Below are positions 48,410 through 60,520 of a stretch of DNA of 64,000 nt, piece after piece; the first letter of the stretch is position 1, and every line of letters begins with the position of its first letter. The stretch is from NCBI GenBank assembly GCA_900660155.1, contig CABFPE010000128.1:74234-138233 (forward strand), read 5' to 3'. A program made the position numbers and the translations under genes. The DNA comes from Hofstenia miamia (taxonomy: Eukaryota > Xenacoelomorpha > Acoela > Hofsteniidae). The notes beneath the pieces are model-generated. The model was not told where the DNA came from, made no database searches, and saw only the letters and a list, made by a program, of their open reading frames with translations.

Positions 48410-50210
48410 TTAATCAACAATATAGATTATATAAAGTATAATTTGCGCTAAATGTAAAAGCGTACATTACACAACAGCTTTGAATGATGAAGTTCAGCAT
48501 TGTGGGTAGGGGTGTATCTCTGACGTCATTGAAATATGTTCTGTTGGCAAACACATTTGTTTGTAACAATGCGATACTTAGTATCGCATTGGTTTGTAAT
48601 CTATTGTTTAAAATGTAGCCAATTTTTTTTATACATATTACATAAATTATTGTCAAAGATCATTGAAATTCTATATGCAAGAAATTCACGTTTTTGGAAT
48701 TATATTTTATTGCTAAATTTCTTCGGTAAAAGTCATAATTAATAAGTATTTTCAAACAAAATATTTTGTTTAATTTTACATAATTGCTTTTTGTTAATGT
48801 ATGTGACTTGCTTATTTATGTGGCTAATTTAGTTTACATACTTGTTTTTTTTATTTACATACATAACATTGGAAAATACCACATCAATTTAGTTTGCATA
48901 TTTACTTTACTTACTTCTTTTATTTAGTAAAATTTAATAAAAATGTTTGAATCAGAGAGATAATAATGCTCGTTAAAAGCGTAATGTCTTATTTCGGTAA
49001 TGAAGCAAAATAATTTTTTGGAAAAAAAACAAAAAATATATTTAATAAACGTACGTGGTAAAACCCACATATGTGTTTAAGACAAGACAAAAATGAAATT
49101 CATTCTACACTTTGCTTATAATGACCATATATATCTCACTATTAATTTTTGTTTTCTAGGATTTGGGCAAAGTTATATAATTGATGACAAGAAATGTTTT
49201 CAACAGAGTTAAATTAATTTTTTTGACAAAATTTTTATTTTTGATTTTTAGGATTTAAGCAAACTGATATTTTTTATGACAAATTGCACTTAAGGCGTGT
49301 TTGTTGGAAAATAATTGATAGACGCAAAACTCATTTTCTGTTAATATCCAAATAAAAAGTGGAGAAATATTTCGCTAAACTTAAACACTATAGACGCATG
49401 AAATAGATGTACATTTTCAAAAACAAGATAGAAATATTCGCCAAACTTAATAACAAGCATTTGAAATATACCATTGATAAGTCAATAAAAAATTGAAATG
49501 TCTGATATATGTGACAAAGGCAAGTTCATTTTCACCAGAATCCAAAATATAAAATAGAAGAAATATTCGTGCTTAAGCATTACACACATATGAAACAAAA
49601 CATATTGTATATAAGCTGCAACTTTTTTTAAAACTTGAATTGATAAATATTTCCAAGTAAAAATTATTTTTAAATAAATATAAATACATGCCTCCACAGA
49701 TGCATACTATCAACATACAGAGAAAAGAAACATTTATAAATAATAAATTTATTTAAAAAGAAAATATGAAATGTACTAATAAATGTTAAAGTTATTATAG
49801 CGAATTTCATCTACAGTTCAATGAACAATGATAATATTTATCAAACCTTTATGTTGGAATGTGAATGCTGTAGGAAACAAACACAGTGTGTATTTGTATG
49901 CTATGTATTACACACGGTAGTATCTAAATTAATGGTTAATAATCAAATCAAATGAGGTGATAGATCAGAGTATAAAACATATGACAATTAAAAGTTTAAA
50001 CAAAATCAATTAAAAATGTCGATTAACGACGTTTTTATTTATGATAAAGTCTATAATAAATTTAACATCATACTGCAAATTAATTCCGTTTAAAAGAAAT
50101 ATCTGTAAACTAACTAGGGATCATATTGCAAAAAGCATTAAGAATCAAAACAATATCTGAGATTTAATTATAAAAATGGCTTACTGAAAAGTTTGAAATC
50201 TTTCATCAAT
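48410..50210 (-). repeat. R24 repeat, copy in the inner left arm
   Basis: Reverse-complement match to 24095-25135. It is the fullest palindrome copy: it keeps the segment at 49600-49850 (matching about 24430-24660) that the right arm has lost. Includes TGACGTCA at about 48520-48527. Confidence 0.7.
48567..48591. mobile_element. 25-bp perfect palindrome with 8-bp target duplication
   Basis: Two 12-bp arms (CAATGCGATACT and its exact complement) around one central base, flanked by GTTTGTAA on both sides (48559-48566 and 48592-48599). The 24-25 kb R24 copy has a single, slightly different GTTTGCAG-like site and no palindrome. The mirror copy in the right arm is 54887-54911. Confidence 0.75.
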
Positions 50211-50945
50211 GTGAAATTCAATTATGCTGGCTGTGTATATTCTTATGTGTTGAAAGTTGCATGATTTAGTAATGTCAACATTATGAATTTATATATATGC
50301 ATTGTTCAACTGTCAAACTGTAAACACAGTACAGCCATGTAAAATTCCATTAGACCGCTGAGTGTACAAATTTGAATCTCTCTACAGACATGTGTAATTT
50401 GTTATCTATTGTTCAAATGTCAAGAATGTATCCAATCGTAAAGATTTTTATCTACCAAACATGAAATTCTTTTACAATTATAACAATTAAATAACACACT
50501 TTCAAATCATATAAAACTAGAATTTTTTCACAGGTTGGAAAACAATCTCAATTACAACATGATTTTCCCAATTTATACAATTATGTAAATGAAAGATGCT
50601 ACAAAACTAAAATGTTAATAAAGTAAAACGATGTATATATCACCGTCTCTGGTAAAAATGAAATAAATATTTTTTCAATACGTTTTTCTTGTTGAATTCA
50701 AGAATAAAAACGTTTCAAGATTGTTGATAACATGTTTTGTTATTAGTGTCGTAAATTGGTTGTTAGCATTTATTGATACATATATATAGAAAACGTTTAC
50801 AAATATAAATTTTATATTATAAGAAATTGCTTACATTTTAAAATTTTATTGATGTCTTTTATATTAAGAATTAAATAAATACCCGGTATACGACTTTTAC
50901 ACGTTTGTAGACTTACATTTCTTCCGACGTTTTTTCACTTTTGTG

Positions 50946-51879
50946 ACACATTCCTTTTCCGACGTTTTCCATTTGCGTCGATGATTTGTTTTGTACTTTC
51001 GAAAAAAATTACTTGCCTTTGGGATATTTAATTTAAATATAAATTTTAAGACATTCTACAAATCATTGATTTTTAAAGTACTTGCAGTTGTTTAATAGTT
51101 TATGAATTTTAAAATAAAACCTTTATAATTTTTGAGACAGCGTTAACATTCACATATTTCTTCTGTCAATGAGTAAATTTTGATAATCGCAAATGAATAC
51201 ATAATGCCATCTCAAAAACGAATCAATTAGATGTCCTGAAACTTGCAAAACATTTTTATCTACAAAAAGACTAACACACTTTCATAAAAAAATACATTGA
51301 CGCAAAAATGATTAAATTGATTGATTTTACAAAACACATAGTCGTAAACAGTTTGCATGAAAAGAAGCAAAATTTTTAAGTTGAAGATGAACATCAAAGC
51401 TATATAAATAAATTTAAGCATACATATAGTACATAAAACTTAAATTAATATATACTTGTAATTGCTTATGAGATTATAAAAAAACAACAGCAATCGTTAA
51501 ATGATTTAAACTACATTTAGTACATTGGGTATTAAAACAACTATAGAACATTTTCTAAATATAGAAATAAATATCTTAAATTACAATTATCAGACACGGA
51601 TAAAATGAAATAAATACTTCTTCAAGGCGGTTTGTATTGAACTATAAAATATATATCTCGCAATATGCAATTAGGAAAACTGGATTTTAACTTAATTTCC
51701 CTATTAAATGTTTTAAAATCATATAGAGATTGAGAATTTTTAAAAATATATCTGATCGTGTTAGAGTTTCTAAGACGTAGCATTGGAAAGAATGCCAATA
51801 TATTTCGGATTCCCAAGCATTTTTCCACGATTTGAGAGTCTAAAATATGTATATTTATTAATATATTTAGTCACAAAAG
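50946..51879 (+). repeat. Palindrome spacer: diverged copy of 38.64-39.96 kb
   Basis: Unpaired centre of the inner palindrome. 51045-51860 follows 38640-39960 in order and orientation but lacks a central segment (roughly 38.75-39.15 kb) and has scattered substitutions. So the loop of the palindrome is itself a relative of DNA just left of the outer arm. Confidence 0.7.
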
Positions 51880-52412
51880 TGAAAAAACGTCGGAAAAAAT
51901 GTAAGTCTACAAACGTGGAAAAGTCGTATACCGGGTATTTATTTAATTCATAATATAAATGACATCAATAAAATTTTAAAATGTAAGGAATTTCTTATAA
52001 TATAAAATTTATATTTTTAAACGTTTTGTATATATGTGTATCAATAAACGCTAACAACAAATTTACGACACTAATAACAAAACATGTTATCAACAATCTT
52101 GAAATGTTTCATATAAAAATTCCTACTTGCAAATATTTTATTCTTGAATTCAACGAGAAATACGTGTTGAAAATATATTTATTTTATTTGTACCAGAGAC
52201 GGTGATCGATAAATCATTTTACTTTATTAACATTTTAGGTTCGTAGCATCTTTCATTTACATAATTGTATAAATTGGGAAAAACATTTAATAATTGAGAT
52301 TTTTTTTCAACTTATGAAAAAATTCTTGCTTTATATGATTTGAAATGTTTTAATTAATTGTGATAATTTTTAAATTGATTTGGATTTCATGTTTGGTAGA
52401 TAACAATCTTTA

Positions 52413-53639
52413 AGAGGGTGCCACACGATTAGTCTTTTGACTATAGTCAAAAAATTTTTTTGACTATAGTCAAAAGACTAACCGTGTGGCACCCCCAAAA
52501 AGTTACTTTTGCGGTTTACGATTAGTCAAATTATGAAATGAAAGTGTTCTATTTGAAAATGACTATTAGTTAAAAGACTAACCGTGTGACACCCCCGAAT
52601 AGTCAACCTTATTGTAATTTTGAAAGAAAATGGGAATTTTGATTTTAAATAACTTTGCACTTTCATCTTAAATGTCATTAATAAATAAACAATATAATTA
52701 AAAACTTGGCTTTAGCGCGCTCTTCACTTAATTTCATTGGCAACAGCTGTTTCATAAACTTTGATATGATTTCCAATATTACTTCTTGTGGATTGCAATC
52801 GTGCAAATTGAGTTCAATATTTACATAATGCACGCACTTGTTTATGAATGAGCAAATAGCTGTTTGATACACTTTGTATTGGGAAATGCATATGAGCCCT
52901 ATAGTGGCTCATGGTTATGTAATAGATTGTCAAATTATTTTGGTTCCCATATACATTTGAAATATTCTTTATATAGTTGATACTCCATATTATTTGTTAT
53001 TAGGCCTGCGGTTATTTGAAAAAGTAAATTGTTTTAGATTAACTTGAATAAGTCATGGCATCATTGCCACCGTTTTTCGTTTTAGCATTCTGTTGAATGA
53101 ATGCAATATAAATGGTAATCAATTTCTTCGGAAGTCCTGTTCCAAAGGCTGATTTGATAACATAAGTATGATGTAAAATTTACTTTACAGATTGCAAAGT
53201 GCAAATTGGGTTAAATGTTTACATAATTTTCTAGCAGCACTTGTCTATGAATGGTCAATGAATTATTCAATTTTCTTTGGTGTGGGCTATGCCGTNNNNN
53301 NNNNNNNNNNNNNNNNNNNNNNNNNNNNNNNNNNNNNNNNNNNNNNNNNNNNNNNNNNNNNNNNNNNNNNNNNNNNNNNNNNNNNNNNNNNNNNNNGGTC
53401 AATGAATTATTCAATTTTCTTTGGTGGGCTATCCCGTCAAAATGATTTTAGTCACCTACATTTAATATGTATAATTATAGCAATCCCACTTAGTAATACT
53501 AATAGATTCCATGCATATGCAATGAAATTTGCGCAGAATCCTATTTTTGACTATTAGTCAAAATATTTGACTAATAGGCAAAATAATACAAAACCGCAAT
53601 TTTGACTATAGTCAAAAGACTAATCGTATGGCACCCCCT
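52413..53639. mobile_element. Harbinger-like non-autonomous transposon with foldback end
   Basis: Inverted ends AGAGGGTGCCACACGATTAG (left) and the complement of AGGGGGTGCCATACGATTAG (right), with TTA on both sides (52410-52412, 53640-53642). The left inner arm has the uninterrupted site (ATCTTTACGATTGG on the same strand) at about 50443-50456, confirming insertion at TTA. The left end is a full hairpin: 52413-52496 folds on itself through two TTTTGACTATAGTCAAAA units. The middle repeats a roughly 110-bp segment (about 52760-52870 on one side, 53140-53260 on the other, inverted). A 64-aa - strand frame (52678-52872) is not recognised. A 101-N gap lies inside. Confidence 0.8.
53296..53396. other. 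Assembly gap of 101 N with overlapping flanks
   Basis: About 43 bp before the gap (from 53253) recur just after it (53397-53437) with small differences, so the two contigs probably overlap and the gap has no real length. Confidence 0.85.
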
Positions 53640-53929
53640 TTACGATTGGATACATTCTTGACATTTGAACAATAGATTACAAATTACGCATTGTCTGTAG
53701 AGAGATGCAACTTTGTACACACTGCGGTATAATGGAATTTTACATGGCTGTACTGTGTTTATAGTTTGTTACATTTGACAGTTGAACAATGCATATAGAT
53801 AAAAACTTTGTTGACATTACTAAAGCATGCAACTTTCAACACAGCCGGCATAATGGAATTTCACATTGATAAAGACAACTACTCTGAAAGACTTCAAACT
53901 TTTTGTTAAGCTATTTTTATAATTAAATT

Positions 53930-55065
53930 TCAGATATTGTTTTGATTGTTAATGCTGTTTCAATATGATCTCTAGTTAGTTTTACAGATATTTCTTTTAA
54001 AACGTAATCAATTTTATTTTAATGAATTGCTGCGAAATTGCAGTCCGATGTTAAATTAATTATATACTTTATCATAAACAGAAACGTCGTTTGTTTGGTA
54101 ATACACATTTTTAATTGAATATATTTAAACTTTTAATTGTCATGTGTTTTTGATTGTGAACGTCATCTCGTTTTTAATAATGACTTGTTTATTAATCATT
54201 AATTTAGACACTACCGTGTGAAATTCATAACGTGCAAATACACTGCATTTGTTTCCTGCAGCATTCCCATTCCAAAAATGATGATAAACTAACACAATAG
54301 AAAAAATTAATAGTGAGATATATATGGTCATTATAAGCAAAGTGTAGAATGAATTTCATTTTTGTCTTGTCTTAAACACATATATGTGGGTTTTACCACG
54401 TACGTTTATTAAATATTAGAAATTGCGTTTATTAAATATAGTTTTTGTTTTTTTTCCAAAAAATTATTTTGCTTCATTACCGAAATAAGACATTACGCTT
54501 TTAACGAGCATTATTATCTCTCTGATTCAAACATTTTTATTAAATTTTACTAAATAAAAGAAGTAAGTAAAGTAAATATGCAAACTAAATTGATGTGGTA
54601 TTTTCCAATGTTATGTATGTAAATAAAAAAAACAAGTATGTAAACTAAATTAGCCACATAAATAAGCAAGTCACATACATTAACAAAAAGCAATTATGTA
54701 AAATTAAACAAAATATTTTTGTTTGAAAATACTTATTAATTATAACTTTTACCGAAGAAATTTAGCAATAAAATATAATTCCAAAAACGTGAATTTCTTG
54801 CATATAGAATTTCAATGATCTTTGACAATAATTTATGTAATATGTATAAAAAAAATTGGCTACATTTTAAACAATAGATTACAAACCAATGCGATACTAA
54901 GTATCGCATTGTTACAAACAAATGTGTTTGCCAACAGAACATATTCCAATGACGTCAGAGATACACCCCTACCCACAATGCTGAACTTCATCATTCAAAG
55001 CTGTTGTGTAATGTACGCTTTTACATTTAGCGCAAATTATACTTTATATAATCTATATTGTTGAT
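53930..55065 (+). repeat. R24 repeat, copy in the inner right arm
   Basis: Same orientation as 24095-25135. Contains ATGACGTCAGAGATA at about 54948-54962 and the 25-bp palindrome at 54887-54911. A deletion near 54220-54340 removes about 655 bp present in the other two long copies. Confidence 0.7.
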
Positions 55066-55531
55066 TAATATTAATACATGTTGAAATATACATCTATACA
55101 AATGTTATACCCAAGTGTTGGCTTTTACATCTAAGAATTGTTTTCCTTAATACAGAGTGTTGTGTATTTTAAACATTGTTACAACGAATATTTCATACTA
55201 TATTAACAGAGGCAAATAGCTCAGTTTGCCTAGAAAATAAAAACTTCGTCAAAAAATTATTTTGCTCAATTTAATATTGTCAAAACATTTATTGTCTTCA
55301 ATTATATCACTTTGCCAAAATCCTAGCAATCAAAAATAAAACTTCGTCAAAAAATTAATTTGTTCAGTTTAACTATGTCAAAAATATTTCGTCACTAGAT
55401 GGCGTCCAATAGAATGACTTTATTTCCATGTGGTAAAAAGTCATGGGTGTCCCATTGGGGAGGGGTTGCCCTGATCTTAACTACTGTTGTTTTAATTACT
55501 TCAATGAATCATGTAGATATTATAAATATAC

Positions 55532-55652
55532 CTATGGTTCGTCGTCTGCATCTAAGAATATCTTCATCACTTGGTATATAACCCCTTTCACCAATGCGCA
55601 TGACATTATTAAGGAAGTATTCATCGGAATCAATGTTATATAATTTAGGTGC
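55532..55652 (-). pseudogene. G-alpha helical/switch I exon fragment (inner right arm)
   Basis: Reads APKLYNIDSDEYFLNN, then VMRIGERGYIPSD, then EDILRCRRRTIG and a GT donor. It aligns with HKLYTVDSDEYFLNN in gene A. Homology stops at 55652, where a stop codon and unrelated sequence begin, so the first two thirds of the helical domain are absent. An AG directly before CACCTAAATTAT could be a true acceptor, in which case this is a complete small exon. It has the same strand as exon 1 (58.5 kb) and the last exon (45.3 kb), and the donor phase fits the latter. Confidence 0.75.
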
Positions 55653-57250
55653 TTAAAATAAAGATTTAATTTCGAAATCTTCCAATAGAATTTAAATATA
55701 ATTGGCTCCTTCTTCTTGAAAAATTTTATTGTAACAGCCATTATTCGGTTGGGCGTTTTAAATTCTTGGAATGCAGTCCAACAATTCATGATAAAATCCA
55801 AAATCAAGCCTTTCGAGGAAACTTTTTGGGGTTGTTGAAACAAAAAGCTTGTTTCTTTGAATTGCTTAAATTCCCTGCATTTTTCCCCCAGGATTAAAAT
55901 AATAATGGTAATTAAAATCTTAAGAATTAACAAAAAAAATCGTAAACTTGAACCGGCACATTTAAAATGAATCCTTTATCACCACCTTAACAAAGGAAAT
56001 TTTAATGAAATTTGTTTGCTTATTGTTTTTAACACCTTTGAACAAACCGTTTTTGAATGGTTTTTCCACAAATTAGTCGGAACATTGTAGGAATTTAAAT
56101 TATTTTTTATTGTTTCCCAATTATTCCAAATTGGCTTTCAAGTTTTATGCTTTTAAGCTTTGTGTTAAAATTTTTATGATTGAAATAAAATTTTAAGACC
56201 TTATTTACAAAGTTTTTATTGAGCTGTCAATATTCATATCGGTATTAAATATGCAAGTGTGATTTGCGTATTGTACTACCCCAAAATGGAGTTGAAGAGG
56301 TTGGGCGGGGCTTGGAACAAGCCTTTGGAAAGAAGAGGCAATTGTTTTAAGAATAAGCAAAGGCAATTTTCCCCTTGAACCACCGGAACAAAAAAAATTG
56401 CCAATTTTACCAATTAAATTTATAATTACCTTTCTTTAAGAAATCTATAATTAATTCCATATCAATGACAAATTTATTTGTCAAAATCTAATTGGTTTAA
56501 ATTAATTGAATTTGGCTCTTGTTCTTCCATTTAAAATTATTTTATTAAAAGAAGGTCAAAAAAATTGTCAATTTGAGAAAATTGGTTGGGTCAAATGGCA
56601 ATATAAAATTCCTTCCCTGCAAATTGGTTTTAATTATAAAGGAATTTTAATTTTCACAAGATCCAGAATATGTTTGGAAAGTTATGAAAAATTGGCGGAA
56701 AAAATTTTAAAAATAAATTTATTTTTGGGAATCCTTCGATTTGGAAATTGTTAGAAAAATTTGTTCCTGAATTAATTTCATTTCATTTAAAATTAATCTT
56801 TAAAAGTTTGCCTTAAATTTTAAAGTACAAGCCTTTTTTTCGCATTAAAAAAGAATTTTCACCAAGTCAATTAGTTATTAGAAAATTTAAAATTCTTAAC
56901 ACTGGGGAAGGTCAATTTTGGACCATGCTTTAATGAAATGTGGAATATTTTTATTAAAAGGCTTTCCTCGTTACCGGAACTTGTAGAATTTTTCTTTTCC
57001 AAAGCGGTTTGGAAGACAAAAATTAATAACCCTTCAAACTAACGGTCTCATTAACCTTTACGCGGTCATTAAACAATTCTCTTCACCTTTGGAATTCAAA
57101 GCAATTCTTGCTTTGGGTGCAAATTTATCCCACGCCGCCTTGTGGGCGTGGATTTCCCCCAACGTAACCCCTTAATGGTCCAGACCCGGACCCAAACCTC
57201 GGATATTTAATTTTCACCTAAAGTCCTTTAAATTGTGTTGAGGCTTCATG
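55653..57250. other. Compositionally odd block interrupting the G-alpha region
   Basis: The texture changes abruptly: many doubled bases (TTGG, CCTT, AAGG), higher G+C, and coding-like stretches that change frame often. On the + strand about 57000-57170 reads RFGRQKLITLQTNGLINLYA, then VIKQFSSPLEFKAILALG and ANLSHAALWAWISPN; 56506-56754 is another protein-like frame. I recognise neither. A hairpin CCACGCC/GGCGTGG lies at 57130-57151. It may be an unpolished long read, a chimeric join, or a degraded element of unknown kind. It has no counterpart in the opposite arm. Confidence 0.5.
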
Positions 57251-58366
57251 AAAGCTTTTGGAAAAATGCATAAGAAACGTCAAAATATTTAATATAGATT
57301 CTATATGCAAGATCGACGTTAACTTAGAAATAAATTATATCTACCCTTTTTCGATTATGTTAGCAATAATTTGCACAAGTCGCAGTAGTTGTCTTTAAAT
57401 ATAAGAACATTTTAAGTATTCCAAGCAAAAGTCGAAACTGGGTCAGTTTGAGTGACTTTTTGAGCTAAGTATAATAGGGTCGGATCAGCTCCAATCATAA
57501 TATAATTATGAGCCATAAATATTTTAGCAGAAAATTAAGTAACATTGACTGTGAGTTGAGGATATAGGGAAATAGGTAGAACTTTGCTATACATAATTAA
57601 TAATACATGTTATATTGTCATAATTTAACAATATCTTATGGGTTGGGTCGGTTCAGAAAACAATATGAAATGGACCGTGTTGGGTCCATTTGTTTATCTG
57701 TTTACAATATTGCTTTTGTTATTCCGACCAATAATGAAACAGGTTATTTATTACTCAGACCTAAAGACATCCTAGATATTGAAGCCTAAGCAGCCTATAA
57801 ATTTTAAAAATTTTAATGGTTCTTCAAGAAACATCAAGCGCTTATAACTCAAGACCTAATAAAGATATCCAAACCTGACTTTCTGCATGGTATTCTAATG
57901 CCTAAATGGGTTTTAGAGGTCTATTTACATATCAAGAAATGCTAACGTTCGTTATTGGTCTTGAATTTTAAAAAAAAACGGAATTTTCATTCAAAATTAT
58001 ATACAATACAACACTACATCCAAGCATGTTCACCAATTGATGTGTCTATGCACCTCGATTTCTAAATGTACTAAACGGCTTGGAGAAAATTATTGTAAAT
58101 ATGGACAAACGGTTTGTTCCTCTGCACTTTAAGGCTAAGCCACATTTCTATGTGAAACTCCCAAGGTGACAATTGCTATCTTGGTGCTATGAAAGAAGTG
58201 AATTGACAATCATGTCATATTGATTGTTTCTAAGTTAAGGAGAAAATAATGCGATTTGCCGTAAAATAAAGCAAATCCGTAGTTCACTCTTGTCCGAATA
58301 GCCAACCGATAACGCGTTCTAATGTGCTATGATAATATTGTAAATTCAAATTTAGCTGAAATTTAC
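57251..58366. other. AT-rich stretch, probably intron of G-alpha gene B
   Basis: Lies downstream of exon 1 on the - strand. Composition returns to the local norm. No frame is recognised, and the missing two thirds of the helical-domain exon are not seen here. Confidence 0.4.
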
Positions 58367-58548
58367 CTAAATCCGTTGCTGTACTGTAGTTTCATTTGCT
58401 TCATGATTGTGCTCTTTCCGCATGCCTCTGTGCCTAAGAGAAGAAGGCGGGGGTTTTTCTGCTCTTCATAATACTCTTTCCTTAGTTGGACTTTGGTAAT
58501 TCTTGGTTTTGTTTCGTCTTGTTTTTTTCTATTAATACAATCTAGCAT
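58367..58548 (-). CDS. Divergent G-protein alpha subunit, exon 1 (gene B)
   Basis: Encodes MLDCINRKKQDETKP, then VQLRKEYYEEQKNPRLLLLG and the P loop GTEACGKSTIMKQMK, ending LQYSNGF with a GT donor at 58366. The start at 58548 is chosen because MLDC lines up with MFDC of gene A. No Gly2 for myristoylation; Cys4 could be palmitoylated. Both genes lack the usual Glu-Ser of GAGESGKS. In the first exon A and B share the core (EEQKN, LLLLG or LLLG, KSTIMKQMKLQY) and differ elsewhere, so they are old paralogues. The exon ends at the same codon position and phase as exon 1 of gene A, here with an ordinary GT. Next same-strand piece: helical fragment at 55.6 kb. Confidence 0.8.
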
Positions 58549-58875
58549 TTGTATTCTTTGCAAGCGCGTCACGATGTGCCAAGCAATTTGAGTAATTGTT
58601 AACAACATACTACTTTACAACTTTTGTTAATGTATAATCACATGTCCGTTGGCTATAGCATTCGGCGAATTATCTATAAATGCTTTCTAAAATACCGATG
58701 TATGCTATGGACAAATACACAATTTTTTAACTATTGTACTTATATACATAATTTTTCTATCCATACATCGAATGATAACATGTTAGTGTTAATGCAAACC
58801 TACTACAATTAGCTAACCAGGATTAAGCAAACAAAAATCACAATACGGTTTCCAATATATGTTGCTACACTATAG

Positions 58876-58879
<4 letters not shown>
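58549..58879. other. Upstream region of G-alpha gene B
   Basis: AT-rich, between exon 1 and the TA tract that starts the right outer arm. No element is recognised. Confidence 0.4.
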
Positions 58880-58921
<42 letters not shown>

Positions 58922-60520
58922 ATTCAATGAAAAATATTATATTAGACTTGAAGTTGTACAAGCCCATGTTTAGTTTTCTTTATTAAAAGAAACATTGATA
59001 AATTATTCAATGCGAATGTTGCAATATTATAGTTGTAAGTAAAACTTCCCTATAGAATCGTCTTGTTCATGATAAATACATGTTTCTTTGGATGTCCACA
59101 TACATGATATAGCGTGATGTATGGCATCTTGATTCTTCAGTGGATGAGTTTTCACAAAACAAATTCTTTTAATAAATAATAATTTTAGTAGGTATTTGAA
59201 ATAGTTTGTAACATCTCATTCAAATTTATCAAGGTATCAGTGCCCCCAGACGGCTGAAATTTTTGCAAAAAATATATTTTGATTTAATAACACTATTTTT
59301 AGACATGTATAGAAGGAAACATAAGAAGGAAAATACTGTTATGAAAATGTATATCATGTAACACAAGACTTATAACTCCAAACTAGTCGCTACTTAAAAA
59401 TCCAAAATTCGAGAAAGAATTTTTCGATATCTTAACTATTTTCCCTTTCAGCATTTTTCAAAATTTTTTTTATTAAGACTAATTCTAGAGGATGAACTAA
59501 AAATATCCTGCTAACTTAGCATGTTTATAAGCAATTTTTTATTTTTTAATAGAAAATAATGATCCTGCATAAAAATTTTTTAACACGAGTTAGTACCATG
59601 ATCAATGAAATAAGTTTGACTTTGAAACCTTATTCCTGTTTAAGTATTTTGGGTAAGAATGTGATAATGCTCCAAATATTTTGTAATGATGATAAATGTG
59701 AATATCAGAAAAATGCAAGTATCTCGGAAAACTTTAAATTATAACTTTGAAAGCAAAAGCGCCAATGTGGAAGCGGTGACGAATTTCATCCTAAAGCCAG
59801 GTAATATACAGTGATTTATATGTAAAATGTACATTGTACATCATCTGCAGGTGTATGGGATGTAAAATAGGGATCTTTGTTGCTAGCAGGAATTGCCAGG
59901 CAAAGAATATCAGATATGTCATTATTTTTCAAGTTAAATAAATGTTTGCAACACAGGAAATATGAAAGTAGACATTCCGCATCTAAAGACCCATTCCACA
60001 GTACTCAAAAATATAAATTTTGTTTTTTAGCTAATTTCGCACACTCCCCTGAGAGCAGCAATACGTTAAATCAACAAACTATCCTAAACATTTGTTCATA
60101 CAATTTATTGCAACTATGATTGCATTCTCCTGTCCAAAAATTTAGCAATTTTATTTTTTAGATTGTCTTTTTACCTAAGGCGTGTCTTTTCTTTGCATTA
60201 CAAAGGATGAAGTCATGGTTTTATTATTAAAAATAGGGAGAAAATATCTAGATATTTGAAATAATGTGCAGTACGTTCTGTGTATATATACACACATGAA
60301 AAAAACATTATTTTTTCCAAACTAATCTGGTTGAATTTTGTGCTTCAGCAAGAACAAATGTACAAAAGTACAAAAATATAAGCTAAAGAACAAAATATTT
60401 CTGTTATGTCGCTTTTCGCAATATAATTTTTAGTTTCAAGGGACTTAGTGCTGAAAAATTGCCGATATGTAGTATAAAAATGCCCCGCATAAATACACTT
60501 ATTTATACATATATTTTGAT

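Larger units (their letters stand above)
47850..50945 (+). repeat. Inner inverted-repeat arm, left
   Basis: Mirrors 51880-55628. The outer third (47850-49140 against 54338-55628, sum 103478) differs at only a few positions. Further in, similarity falls to about 80 percent by eye, and each arm has its own indels: about 655 bp here at 49160-49830 are missing on the right, and a Harbinger-like insertion of 1.2 kb is present only on the right. The inner ends are 65-bp matches around ACCCGGTATACGACTT. Confidence 0.85.
51880..55628 (-). repeat. Inner inverted-repeat arm, right
   Basis: Mirror of 47850-50945, longer because of the transposon at 52413-53639 and shorter at 54220-54340 by a deletion of about 655 bp. 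The left arm gives the empty site for the transposon. Confidence 0.85.

Noticed and set aside
49160-49830. A left-arm-specific insertion relative to the right arm
   Set aside because: The 24-25 kb R24 copy also contains part of this segment, so the difference is better read as a deletion in the right arm.
53192-53557. Open frames spanning the 101-N gap
   Set aside because: They read through Ns and duplicated contig ends inside a non-coding transposon.
57130-57151. Strong CCACGCC/GGCGTGG hairpin as a terminator or riboswitch
   Set aside because: It lies in a block of doubtful sequence quality, and no transcription unit can be assigned there.
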